Assembly: GCF_004116455.1 (NCBI RefSeq)
Contig: NZ_PDJU01000001.1
Coordinates: 186,001-250,000 of the forward strand
Origin: Arcobacter sp. F155
Lineage (GTDB): Bacteria > Campylobacterota > Campylobacteria > Campylobacterales > Arcobacteraceae
Length of the DNA: 64,000 nt
Reading direction: 5' to 3'
This document shows, one piece after another, positions 53,503 to 61,561 of this stretch. Made by a program: the position numbers and the translations under genes. Below the pieces are notes generated by a model. It was given only the letters and a program-made list of their open reading frames with translations. It had not been told where the DNA came from and ran no database searches. Position 1 is the stretch's first letter. Every line of letters begins with the position of its first letter.

Positions 53503-54237
53503 ATGTCAACACAGCTACAATCTTTAACAAAAGGTTTACAAGTTTATAAAGAGATAGTAAACTATGGAAAACCTATTTTAGCTTCAACTCTTTGTGATAG
53601 ATTAGATATAAATAAAAGTACTATGTCTAGGATTTTACAAACCTTAAAAGATGAAAATTATATTACTTATTTAGATAACTCAAATGAGATTATTCCAAAG
53701 TCTTTAGAGAATAAAACTACTCAAAAAACAAAGATACAAATCTTAGTAGAGAAAACAAAACCTATTTTAGAAAATGTTTATGAGCTCACAAAAGAGTGCG
53801 CTTATTTTGGGGTTTTTGATGATTATAAAGTTTTATATGTAAATCAAATTGATAAATCTAATAGGAAAATAAAAACAAGAAACAGTATAGGTCTTCAAGC
53901 TCCTTTACATACAAATGCTTTAGGTAAATCAATCTTAGCCTTTGGAAACTATGATTTAGAACTTATAAAACTAAATCAATATACTCACAATACAATTACT
54001 GATATGAGCTTTTTAGAACAGGCAATTGAAGAAGTAAAAGAGAATGGCTACTCAATTGATAATAGTGAATATCAAGACAATATGTCTTGCGTAGCAGTTC
54101 CTTTATTTAACCATGAAAATATATTAATAGGTGCGGTTGGTATTTCTGGAACTAAAGAAAGGCTTTCTATAGAAAAACTTAACTCTTTAGGAAAAGATAT
54201 TTCAAGGTTAGTTGAAAGTTATAAAGTTGTTTGCTAA
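53503..54237 (+). CDS. IclR-family transcriptional regulator
   Basis: A 244-residue regulator. N-terminal HTH at about 8-60 (ILASTLCDRLDINKSTMSRILQTLKDENYI) and C-terminal effector domain with HTNALGKSILAF and ENGYSIDNSEYQDNMSCVAVPLFN, both family signatures. IclR proteins usually sense a small carbon metabolite. It has a ribosome site AAGGA and the PfpI gene upstream. It converges on the YitT gene with a 6-base gap. Confidence 0.9.
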   Translation: MSTQLQSLTKGLQVYKEIVNYGKPILASTLCDRLDINKSTMSRILQTLKDENYITYLDNSNEIIPKSLENKTTQKTKIQILVEKTKPILENVYELTKECAYFGVFDDYKVLYVNQIDKSNRKIKTRNSIGLQAPLHTNALGKSILAFGNYDLELIKLNQYTHNTITDMSFLEQAIEEVKENGYSIDNSEYQDNMSCVAVPLFNHENILIGAVGISGTKERLSIEKLNSLGKDISRLVESYKVVC

Positions 54238-54243
54238 AGAGTG

Positions 54244-55095
54244 TTAGTGTCCTCGTCCTAACATCTCAGTAGCTTCTGTAATGATTAAAAATCCTTCTTC
54301 TGGGTCTGTTTCTTTAAGCATTTGTCTTAAAACTTGAAGTTTGTTTACCTCTACAATTAAAAGAATCATTCTTTTATCTTGTCCTTCAAAAAGTCCATCA
54401 CCTTTTATAATAGTCCCTTCAGGTCCCAGTTGTTCAGTGATTTGTTTTTTTAATTCATCTGTTTTTTTACTTACTAGATAAACAACTTTTTTGTTTAACC
54501 TTCCTGTTAAGATGGTGTCTATTATTCTCGTTGTTACATAGATACTTACAATACTGTATAAAACTCTTGCTACATCATCAAAGATAAATAAAGAAGAAAG
54601 AATAATAAGTGAATCAATTACAAGTATTACTGTTCCTGGCTTGATTTCACTTTTTGAAGCAACTATTCTAGCAATAATAGTAGAACCACCTGCACTAGAG
54701 TTTCCTTTTATAACAAGTGCAAGTCCAACTCCAATAAAGATACCACCAAAAATAGAAGCAAGAGGCATCTCTAAAACAAAAGGTTTTAACATAATAACTT
54801 TATCAAAAAAGTCAATTGCAAGGGAGATTATTAAAATAGTGATGATAGTTCTAATAGCAAACATTTTACCAAGGTATTTCCAACCTATAAGTACTAAAGG
54901 AAGGTTAACAGCAGCTATAAGTGTACCTATTGTAAGTGGTGTTATATAGTGTAAAAGTAGGGCAAGACCTGCTGTTCCACCTGTAATTATCTTATTTGGA
55001 GAGAAGAAGCCTACTATTCCAATAGCTAGAATAATAGATGCAATAAAAATATATGCATAGTTTTTTAACTCTTGATTAAAATTGAATTCTTTCAT
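54244..55095 (-). CDS. YitT-family membrane protein (DUF161/DUF2179)
   Basis: A 283-residue inner-membrane protein. Five to six hydrophobic segments (about 10-185), with the conserved FSPNKIITGGTAGLALL near 28-44 and KGNSSAGGSTIIAR, are followed by a cytoplasmic DUF2179 domain (about 210-280, GDGLFEGQDKRMILLIV). The family is widespread and its substrate is unknown. Alone on its strand. Confidence 0.88.
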   Translation of the reverse strand: MKEFNFNQELKNYAYIFIASIILAIGIVGFFSPNKIITGGTAGLALLLHYITPLTIGTLIAAVNLPLVLIGWKYLGKMFAIRTIITILIISLAIDFFDKVIMLKPFVLEMPLASIFGGIFIGVGLALVIKGNSSAGGSTIIARIVASKSEIKPGTVILVIDSLIILSSLFIFDDVARVLYSIVSIYVTTRIIDTILTGRLNKKVVYLVSKKTDELKKQITEQLGPEGTIIKGDGLFEGQDKRMILLIVEVNKLQVLRQMLKETDPEEGFLIITEATEMLGRGH

Positions 55096-55181
55096 TAATA
55101 TCCTAATTTTTTAATGGAAGAATAGCAACTTTTTAGTAACAAAAAGTTTATTAGTGCAATTAATATATAATTTTTTAGTAA

Positions 55182-56060
55182 CTATCTAGGTCTAAATTTA
55201 AGTAAATCCTCTAAATAGTTTTCATAATTATATTGATAAGTAGTTAGGTTTATTTTTATAATTAACTCTTCATGTGTATTAAAAATAACATCAATAGTAT
55301 ATGAAGGTTTTAAAAAAGGTGTTGTATTATACTTTGATTTTAAAGATAATACAGTTTCTCTAAGTGTCTTAAAATCTACATCTTCTATAGTATTTATATA
55401 CTCAACAAGCTCTTGCTTTGTTTTTTCTATATATTTTTCCACATCATAATTATTATTTACTTTATATTTAAACTCAACATAGTCTAAATCAGGGATTGCT
55501 TTATGAATAATCTCTTTTTCATTTAATACTTTATTCTCTAGTGATAAAAGCTGTCCTGTCATTTCATTTTTATAAATTGTTTTAAATAGATTTACCTTTG
55601 ATATTTTACAAACCTCATTTGGTTTTTCTTTAAAGTAAAACTCCATTCCTTCATAAATAGTTGTTAAAATAGAAGACTTATAGGCTAAACCTAAAAAGAT
55701 ATTATTTAGCTGTTCTTTTATTGAAAATAGAAGTATTAATATTAGTGCTGATAAAACAGGAATTACAACTGCAAGATTATTATTTGAAATAATTAAAAAT
55801 GAAATAAACAAAAATATTGCAATATAGAGCTTTGAAAGGTTTTGTCTTTTTATATTTAGGTTTGCTTCAAGATTTATTCTTTTTAATTCTATTTGTGTTT
55901 TATTGATTTTACTTTTATGATATCGATTTAAAGCAATGATATTAATAATATAAACTATTAACATTGTAATTGTTAATAATATAAGCCTACTATAGTCGAA
56001 GTTATTTAATAAACTAAGTAGATTTTCTAAATCAGTAAATAGATTTTTAAGCATGTTCAT
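55182..56060 (-). CDS. MscS-like membrane protein (divergent)
   Basis: A 292-residue protein. Three N-terminal membrane segments (about 24-42, 78-95, 98-112) are followed by a soluble region. KEQLNNIFLGLAYKSSILTTIYEGMEFYF resembles the pore-helix exit and the start of the beta domain of MscS channels, and the following strands (EVCKISKVNLFKTIYKNE) fit the beta domain loosely. The glycine packing of true MscS pores is largely missing. It could be a specialised channel or an unrelated membrane protein. Confidence 0.5.
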   Translation of the reverse strand: MNMLKNLFTDLENLLSLLNNFDYSRLILLTITMLIVYIINIIALNRYHKSKINKTQIELKRINLEANLNIKRQNLSKLYIAIFLFISFLIISNNNLAVVIPVLSALILILLFSIKEQLNNIFLGLAYKSSILTTIYEGMEFYFKEKPNEVCKISKVNLFKTIYKNEMTGQLLSLENKVLNEKEIIHKAIPDLDYVEFKYKVNNNYDVEKYIEKTKQELVEYINTIEDVDFKTLRETVLSLKSKYNTTPFLKPSYTIDVIFNTHEELIIKINLTTYQYNYENYLEDLLKFRPR

Positions 56061-56151
56061 TTATATATTTCCATTAAATTATTTTAAAAGCGTATTATAC
56101 ATTAGTTTTTTAAATAAATGAAAAATATTAAGAAAAATTAGAAGATAAAAT

Positions 56152-56177
56152 AAAAAGTAGACCTGAGTCTACTTTTT
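56152..56177. terminator. Intrinsic terminator of the DUF2892 gene
   Basis: An 11-bp perfect stem (AAAAAGTAGAC with GTCTACTTTTT) and a 4-base loop at the stop of the small membrane gene, with T-runs on both strands. Confidence 0.85.
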
Positions 56178-56377
56178 TAATGGCTTTGTAGATTTTTAGG
56201 TGTACATTTTTTTGAGATAATACAAAGTGGACAAAAATCAACAAGTCCTGCTACTAAAGGAATAATTCCTAAGTAAAACCATGCAATACCTGTAAAATAT
56301 CCAACTGCAATTAGTACTATACCAATTAGAATTCTAAACTTTCTACAAAAATTTCTAAACTTATCAAACTTGTTCAT
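56177..56377 (-). CDS. DUF2892/YgaP-type small membrane protein
   Basis: A 66-residue protein with a basic N-terminus (FRNFCRKFRI) and two hydrophobic segments (about 16-30 and 32-46), then CPLC and a second Cys near the end. This pattern matches DUF2892, which is often linked to rhodanese proteins. CPLC (49-52) and the third Cys could bind sulfur or metal. No partner is adjacent. Confidence 0.75.
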   Translation of the reverse strand: MNKFDKFRNFCRKFRILIGIVLIAVGYFTGIAWFYLGIIPLVAGLVDFCPLCIISKKCTPKNLQSH

Positions 56378-56525
56378 TATAAGTTCCTTTTATCTTTTTT
56401 TATAATTCTAACTTATTAAACTTAAATAAATTTTACTTATAATAATTAAAATAGTCAAGATTGATGATTTTTTAATGCTACGTTTTCTAGATATAATATT
56501 TTAATTAATTTAAAAGAGGATTTTT

Positions 56526-56813
56526 ATGAATAAGGAACAAGTAAAAAAAGAGTTTGCGCAAGTTATTAGAAATGCAAAAATAGCAGCTGCGATTTTTTTT
56601 ATACTATTAACTCCAAGTATAGTAATGATTATAAAAGGTGTTGACCAAGTATTTGGACAAGGTCAAGATTTTTGGTTCCGTGCAGGGATTGCTGGTTTTG
56701 TAATATATATGGGCTTTACAATATTCTTATGGAAATGTCCAAAGTGTAAAAAGTTTCCAGGTAGAGGATGGTTTAGAAAAGAGTGCCAAAGTTGTGGGGC
56801 TGAACTTTCATAA
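56526..56813 (+). CDS. Small membrane protein with zinc ribbon
   Basis: A 95-residue protein. Two membrane segments (about 20-36 and 52-66) are followed by a cytoplasmic zinc ribbon, CPKC (70-73) and CQSC (88-91). It is preceded by TATAAT (56492-56497) and a ribosome site AGAGGA. Its overall function is unknown. Zinc binding through the two CxxC pairs is a safe reading of the motif. Confidence 0.75.
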   Translation: MNKEQVKKEFAQVIRNAKIAAAIFFILLTPSIVMIIKGVDQVFGQGQDFWFRAGIAGFVIYMGFTIFLWKCPKCKKFPGRGWFRKECQSCGAELS

Positions 56814-56831
56814 AGGCGTTAAGCCTTTATG
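56809..56831. terminator. Terminator between the zinc-ribbon and sfsA genes
   Basis: CATAAAGGC-GTTAA-GCCTTTATG with T-rich sequence behind on the plus strand. It includes the zinc-ribbon stop codon and serves both converging genes. Confidence 0.75.
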
Positions 56832-56834
56832 TCT

Positions 56835-57539
56835 TTAGTTTTTAATTCCTTTATTTATACCCTTGATATTTATTTCTTCAAGGTTTATATCTGATTGATA
56901 AACTAGTACTTCAACTCCATTTGAAGTTACTTCTTCAAAATTCTCATTATATTTTTTATCTATTTCATGGGCTATTCTAAAAGGTAAGTTGTCTGTTCTT
57001 TGAATAACATAAAGCATTACAGCTCTATGACCTTCTTTTACCATATCTCTTAATTCTTCTAAATGTTTTTGACCTCTAGTTGTTTTTGCATCAGGAAAAG
57101 CAAGCGTCTCACCTAGATTTAGACTTACACTTTTGATTTCAACAAAGCATTTTTTATCGCTATCATTATTCCAAAGCAAAATATCGATTCTACTATTTTG
57201 ATTTCCATACTTTTGTTCAGGTTTTAAATTATCATAACCTTGCAGTTCTTTTATTGTTCCATTCTCAATAGCTTCAATGGCAATTTTATTTGCAACACCT
57301 GTATTTGTACAAATAAGGTTTTCACCCATTTTTGTTAGTTCTAAGGTATATTTTAGTTTTCTTTTTGGATTATCATGAAAAGTAACCCAAACATCACAGT
57401 TGTCTTCAATACATGAAGTCATAGCTCCACTATTTGGCACGTGGGCTGTTATCTCTTCTCCGTTATCAAGAGTAATGTCAGCCAAAAATCTTTTGTATCT
57501 TTTTATAAGTTTTCCATGTATTAATTCTTCAAATTTCAT
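56835..57539 (-). CDS. sfsA: SfsA, DNA/RNA nuclease
   Basis: A 234-residue protein with the SfsA blocks: RYKRFLADI and VPNSGAMTSC near the N-terminus, RIDILLW with the first catalytic acid, KCFVEIKSVSL with the E-x-K nuclease pair, and FPDAKTTRGQKHLEEL. SfsA was first described as a sugar fermentation regulator and has a PD-(D/E)XK nuclease core. Normal length. Diverges from the RNase H-like gene across 88 bases. Confidence 0.93.
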   Translation of the reverse strand: MKFEELIHGKLIKRYKRFLADITLDNGEEITAHVPNSGAMTSCIEDNCDVWVTFHDNPKRKLKYTLELTKMGENLICTNTGVANKIAIEAIENGTIKELQGYDNLKPEQKYGNQNSRIDILLWNNDSDKKCFVEIKSVSLNLGETLAFPDAKTTRGQKHLEELRDMVKEGHRAVMLYVIQRTDNLPFRIAHEIDKKYNENFEEVTSNGVEVLVYQSDINLEEINIKGINKGIKN

Positions 57540-57627
57540 AAAAGGCCTTTTTGTTTTTTGTATTTTATATAACTTGGCTTATTTTTTTATAAAATCTACA
57601 ATATAGAAAAAGTAGCTATAATTTCCC

Positions 57628-58113
57628 ATGGAAAAAATAAAAAAAGTTTTTGTAGATGGAAGTGTTAATCCAAAGAGTAAAGTGGGTATTGGTGCATTTT
57701 ATCTTTGTGATGAGATAGAAAATTTTGATGAAAATAAAATCAAGATAAAAAAGTTTGAGGATACATCTTCAACAAAATTAGAACTAGAGTGTTTACTTTG
57801 GGCTTTGAAAACTATTGATAGTAAAGATAAACTTCTTATTTATACTGATTGTCAAAATATCTTTTCTCTTTTAAATAGAGAAAAAAAATTAAAAAAGAAT
57901 AACTATTTTACTTCAACAAATAAAAAAATCAAAAATCATCTATTATATGAAGAGTTTTTTTATCTAAATGAAAAATATGATTTAGAGTTTATAAAAGTAA
58001 AAGGACATAAAAAAAGCTCACTAAAAGATGAAATTGATTTAGTTTTTTCAAAAGTAGATAAAAAAGCAAGAAAAGAGCTTAGAAATATAACTTTAGATAC
58101 AATTTCAAAATGA
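57628..58113 (+). CDS. RNase H-like protein
   Basis: A 161-residue protein with an RNase H fold. VFVDGSVNP holds the first catalytic Asp, KLELECLLWAL the Glu, and LIYTDCQN the second Asp. The fourth acid is less certain (KDEIDLVFSKVDKKARKEL). It is therefore a plausible RNA-DNA hybrid nuclease of the RnhA type, unusually Lys-rich. Its stop overlaps the start of greB in an ATGA arrangement, so the two are coupled. Confidence 0.8.
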   Translation: MEKIKKVFVDGSVNPKSKVGIGAFYLCDEIENFDENKIKIKKFEDTSSTKLELECLLWALKTIDSKDKLLIYTDCQNIFSLLNREKKLKKNNYFTSTNKKIKNHLLYEEFFYLNEKYDLEFIKVKGHKKSSLKDEIDLVFSKVDKKARKELRNITLDTISK

Positions 58114-58589
58114 AAGAATTAATAACAGAACAAGGCTACCAAAAGTTTGTAAGTGAATTTAATAAGCTTTTAAAAGTAGAAAAACCTCATTGGGTAAAAG
58201 AGAAAGAAATAGCAGCTCAATTTGGTGATAGAAGTGAAAATGCTGAGTATATTTCTGCAAAAGAGATGATTAGGAATATTGATAAAAGACTTAGGTTTTT
58301 AGATAGAATTATTAAAAATAGTGATGTAATTGATATAAATAAAATTCCCCATGAAAAAGTAAACTTTGGCTCTTGTGTAAAGCTTCTAAATTTAGAAACA
58401 GAAGAAGAAAAAACTTTTTGTATAGTTGGAACATATGAAACTAATCCAAATAAAAATCTAATTTCAAATAAATCTCCCCTTGGTAGAGCACTTTTAGCAA
58501 AAGAGTTAAATGAAGAGTTTGAGTTTACAATAAATAATGAAACATATGAATATGAAGTAATAGAGATAAAAAAATATGAATATAAATGA
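58110..58589 (+). CDS. greB: Transcription elongation factor GreB
   Basis: A 159-residue GreA/GreB factor. The N-terminal coiled-coil has the conserved tip DRSENAEY, which inserts into the RNA polymerase channel to trigger cleavage of backtracked RNA. The C-terminal FKBP-like domain ends with SPLGRALL and EYEVIEIKKY. The short, basic coiled-coil and KPHWVKEKE favour GreB over GreA. It overlaps the RNase H-like gene by four bases and the methyltransferase gene by 14. Confidence 0.88.
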   Translation: MKELITEQGYQKFVSEFNKLLKVEKPHWVKEKEIAAQFGDRSENAEYISAKEMIRNIDKRLRFLDRIIKNSDVIDINKIPHEKVNFGSCVKLLNLETEEEKTFCIVGTYETNPNKNLISNKSPLGRALLAKELNEEFEFTINNETYEYEVIEIKKYEYK

Positions 58590-59487
58590 TTTAGAAAATA
58601 CTCTAAAAGAGAATTTAAAAAATAAAACAAAAGAGTTTAAAAGAGTTTTTCATGGTAGGGGAAACTTCTATGAAAAATTTTCTTTTTTAACAATTGATAG
58701 CATAGATAATATACTATTTACTGTCTTTTTTGAAGAGATAGAAAAAGAAGTAGAAGAAGAGCTTTTAAAACTTTTAGAGTCAATTTATGAAGAGTATGAT
58801 TTTGAGTGTTTAATCCTCCAAAGAAGATATTTAAATGGTGGAGAAAATGAAGTATTAAAAGGTGTTTTACCAAAGCAGACACAAGCTATTGAACATGGTT
58901 TAAAATATCAACTAAACTTTTTAAATAAAAATATTGGGTACTTTGCAGATATGAAAAAAGGACGAGAGTTTATCTCTTCAGTTTGTAAAGGTAAAAATGT
59001 CTTAAATCTATTTTCATATACCTGTGCTTTTTCTGTAGCTTCTATAAATGCAGGAGCAAAGCAAGTAGTAAATGTAGATATGGCTAAAAATGCTTTAAAT
59101 ACTGGACGTGAAAATCATTCAATAAATGCTTTGGACTTAAAAAAGGTAAAATTTTTACCTTTTAATATTTTAAAATCATGGAGTAAAATAAGGAAATTTG
59201 CACCCTATGATATTATAATTATAGACCCACCTTCTTTTCAAAAAGGAAGTTTTGCAGCAACAAAAGATTATAGAAAAATAATAAGAAAACTTGATGAATT
59301 AGCATCTAAAGAATGTGTTGTTTTATCATGTTTAAATGCTCCAGAACTAGACTCAAACTTTATAAAAGAGTTGTTTAAAGAAGAAGCTTCAAGTTTTAGA
59401 TTTATAAGAAAAATTGATAATTTGAGTACATTTCCTACAGATAATGAAGAAAGAAGTTTAAAAAATTTGGTTTTTGAAAAAGCTTAA
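58576..59487 (+). CDS. RlmI-like class I SAM-dependent methyltransferase
   Basis: A 303-residue enzyme. The C-terminal methyltransferase domain from about 130 has VLNLFSYTCAFSVASINAGAK as the SAM loop, NVDMAKNALNTGREN, and IDPPSFQKG with the DPPxF catalytic block, then SCLNAPEL. This is the RlmI type, which makes m5C in 23S rRNA, but the N-terminal PUA domain of RlmI is absent. The target is not readable. Last gene of the three-gene overlapping run. Confidence 0.85.
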   Translation: MNINDLENTLKENLKNKTKEFKRVFHGRGNFYEKFSFLTIDSIDNILFTVFFEEIEKEVEEELLKLLESIYEEYDFECLILQRRYLNGGENEVLKGVLPKQTQAIEHGLKYQLNFLNKNIGYFADMKKGREFISSVCKGKNVLNLFSYTCAFSVASINAGAKQVVNVDMAKNALNTGRENHSINALDLKKVKFLPFNILKSWSKIRKFAPYDIIIIDPPSFQKGSFAATKDYRKIIRKLDELASKECVVLSCLNAPELDSNFIKELFKEEASSFRFIRKIDNLSTFPTDNEERSLKNLVFEKA

Positions 59488-59533
59488 TATTTTTTTAGAT
59501 AAAATCTGCCTACTTTAAGAACAGGGAAATCGC

Positions 59534-60775
59534 ATGGTTGAAAAAAATCGTTGGTTAATGGCTTTAGCGGCAGTGGGTGTTCATATTTGTATTGGGTCTG
59601 TATATGCTTGGAGTGTATATGTAAACCCAATTCAAACACAAATGAACTGGACTTTGACAGATGTAACAATAGCATTTAGTATTGCTATTTTCTTCTTAGG
59701 ATTAAGTGCAGCACTTATGGGAAAATTTGTTGAGAAAAATGGACCTAGAGTTTCTGCAATTATTTCTGCATCTTTATTTGCTTTAGGAACAGCTGGGTCT
59801 GGTTTAGCAATCTTGATGGAATCAAAAGCTTTATTATACTTCTTTTATGGAGTATTAGGTGGATGTGGTTTAGGTATAGGGTATATTGCTCCTGTTTCAA
59901 CTTTAGTAAAATGGTTCCCTGATAAAAGAGGAATGGCAACTGGACTTGCAATTATGGGATTTGGTTTCGCTTCAGCAGTTTGGGGACCAACTATTGAAAT
60001 CTTAATTGAGAAAGTTGGAATTGCTTCAACATTCTTTATTTTAGGTGCTACATACTTTGTTGTTATGTTTTCTTCAGCATTATATTTAGAAAAACCAGAA
60101 GAAGACTATTTACCTAAGAAGTTTAAAAAGAAACTAAAAGAGGGTAAAAAGAAATTAAAAAAAGACTTACAAACTTTAGGTTTAAATGAAGCAGTTAAAA
60201 CACCTAGATTTTATGGTCTTTGGGTAATGTTATTTATCAATGTTACTTGTGGTATTGCAATTATTGGTGTTGCTTCACCACTTTTACAAGAAGTTATAGG
60301 AATCTCAGCAATAGCAGCTGCGGCAGCAGTTGGTTTAATGGGAATTTTTAATGGTGCAGGAAGAATATTCTGGGCTTCATTAAGTGATTATTTAACAAGA
60401 CCAGTTGTTTATATTATTTTCTTTTTAACACAAGCTATTGCCTTTTATGTATTACCATCAATTACTGAGATTATGATTTTCCAAGTTGTTTTATACTTTA
60501 TCATGACTTGTTATGGTGGTGGTTTTGCTTCTATTCCAGCTTATATTGGTGATATTTTTGGAACAAAAGAGCTTGGAGCTATTCATGGGTATATTTTAAC
60601 TGCATGGGCAGCAGCAGGTTTAGTTGGACCACTTATTATCTCTATTGTAAAAGATATGACTGGAAGTTATTCTCAAACACTATATGTATTTGCAGGATTC
60701 TTTGTAATTGCCTTATTTGTATCAATTGCAATGTTAATAAATATCAAATCAATTCAAAAAAAACAAAAACACTAA
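59534..60775 (+). CDS. OFA-type MFS transporter
   Basis: A 413-residue inner-membrane carrier with twelve hydrophobic segments. VHICIGSVYAWSVYVNPI (16-33) is the N-terminal signature of the oxalate/formate antiporter (OFA) group, with GLGIGYIAPVSTLVKWFPDKRG as the conserved loop. A Lys-rich central loop (about 195-220) is typical. The substrate may be an organic acid such as lactate, oxalate or formate and cannot be fixed. Monocistronic. Its terminator overlaps the next gene's start. Confidence 0.88.
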   Translation: MVEKNRWLMALAAVGVHICIGSVYAWSVYVNPIQTQMNWTLTDVTIAFSIAIFFLGLSAALMGKFVEKNGPRVSAIISASLFALGTAGSGLAILMESKALLYFFYGVLGGCGLGIGYIAPVSTLVKWFPDKRGMATGLAIMGFGFASAVWGPTIEILIEKVGIASTFFILGATYFVVMFSSALYLEKPEEDYLPKKFKKKLKEGKKKLKKDLQTLGLNEAVKTPRFYGLWVMLFINVTCGIAIIGVASPLLQEVIGISAIAAAAAVGLMGIFNGAGRIFWASLSDYLTRPVVYIIFFLTQAIAFYVLPSITEIMIFQVVLYFIMTCYGGGFASIPAYIGDIFGTKELGAIHGYILTAWAAAGLVGPLIISIVKDMTGSYSQTLYVFAGFFVIALFVSIAMLINIKSIQKKQKH

Positions 60776-60793
60776 TCTAAATAAATTAAAAAT

Positions 60794-60839
60794 AGACTCT
60801 ATGATATAATGAAATATTATATTTATGGAGTCTTTTTTT
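60794..60839 (+). terminator. Terminator hairpin overlapping the ZIP promoter and ribosome site
   Basis: AGACTC (60794-60799) pairs with GAGTCT (60828-60833), with inner pairing ATATAAT / ATTATAT and a T-run after it. The same sequence holds TATAAT (60805-60810), a likely -10 of the ZIP gene, and GGAG (60827-60830), its ribosome site, which lies in the right arm of the stem. Confidence 0.65.
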
Positions 60840-61547
60840 ATGCCTTATGAAATAATAATATTCGCTTTTCTTGCAGGTTCTACTGTTTTTATTGGTGGAA
60901 TTCTTTCTTACTTCTTTGAAAAAACTGTTTTAAATAGAAAAATAAAAATTGAAATAGTTCATTTTGCCACAGCTTTTGCAACAGGAATTATGCTTGCTGC
61001 CGTTGCTTTTGTATTAGTTCCTAAAGGAATGCATAGTTTAAGTATAGGTTTTAGTATTTTAATCTTTTTACTTGGAGCTATTGTTTTTTATTTTTTAGAT
61101 GATTATATTCATAAAAATAAAACTTCAATTCCTCAGTTTCTTTCTATGCTTTTAGATTTTATTCCTGAATCAATTGCCTTAGGAGCAGTGTTTATTTATG
61201 ATTATAATACGGGTATCTTATTAGCTATATTTATTGCTTGTCAAAATCTACCTGAAGCTTTTACTTCTTACATAGAGTTAAGGTCTTCTGCTTTTTCAAA
61301 GCCTAAAGCTTTAACTATGTTATTTGTACTAAGTTTTACTGGTGTAGTATTCTCCTTAGTTGGTTTTTATCTTTTAAAGGACAATACAGAACTTACTTCT
61401 TCTTTGATGTTATTTGCAGCAGGTGGAATCTTATATTTAATCTTTGAAGATATAGCTCCATCAATGAAGTTAAAAAATAGTAGATTTATAGCTTTTGGAG
61501 TTAATTTAGGCTTTTTAGTGGGTATGTTAGGTGAAGCACTTTTATAG
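60840..61547 (+). CDS. ZIP-family metal transporter
   Basis: A membrane protein of 235 residues from the ATG at 60840, preferred because GGAG precedes it by nine bases. The ATG at 60825 lies too close to the presumed RNA start. About eight segments, with DFIPESIALG and ACQNLPEA, the metal-binding helices 4 and 5 of ZIP proteins, which import Zn2+ and related cations. His is replaced at one of the usual binding positions, so specificity may differ. Confidence 0.8.
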   Translation: MPYEIIIFAFLAGSTVFIGGILSYFFEKTVLNRKIKIEIVHFATAFATGIMLAAVAFVLVPKGMHSLSIGFSILIFLLGAIVFYFLDDYIHKNKTSIPQFLSMLLDFIPESIALGAVFIYDYNTGILLAIFIACQNLPEAFTSYIELRSSAFSKPKALTMLFVLSFTGVVFSLVGFYLLKDNTELTSSLMLFAAGGILYLIFEDIAPSMKLKNSRFIAFGVNLGFLVGMLGEALL

Positions 61548-61553
61548 TGCTTC
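61533..61553. terminator. Hairpin between the ZIP and sensor genes
   Basis: GAAGCACT-TTTAT-AGTGCTTC covers the ZIP stop codon and faces the sensor gene's end. There is only a modest T-run on either side, so termination is likely but weak. Confidence 0.6.
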
Positions 61554-61561
61554 AAATTGTT

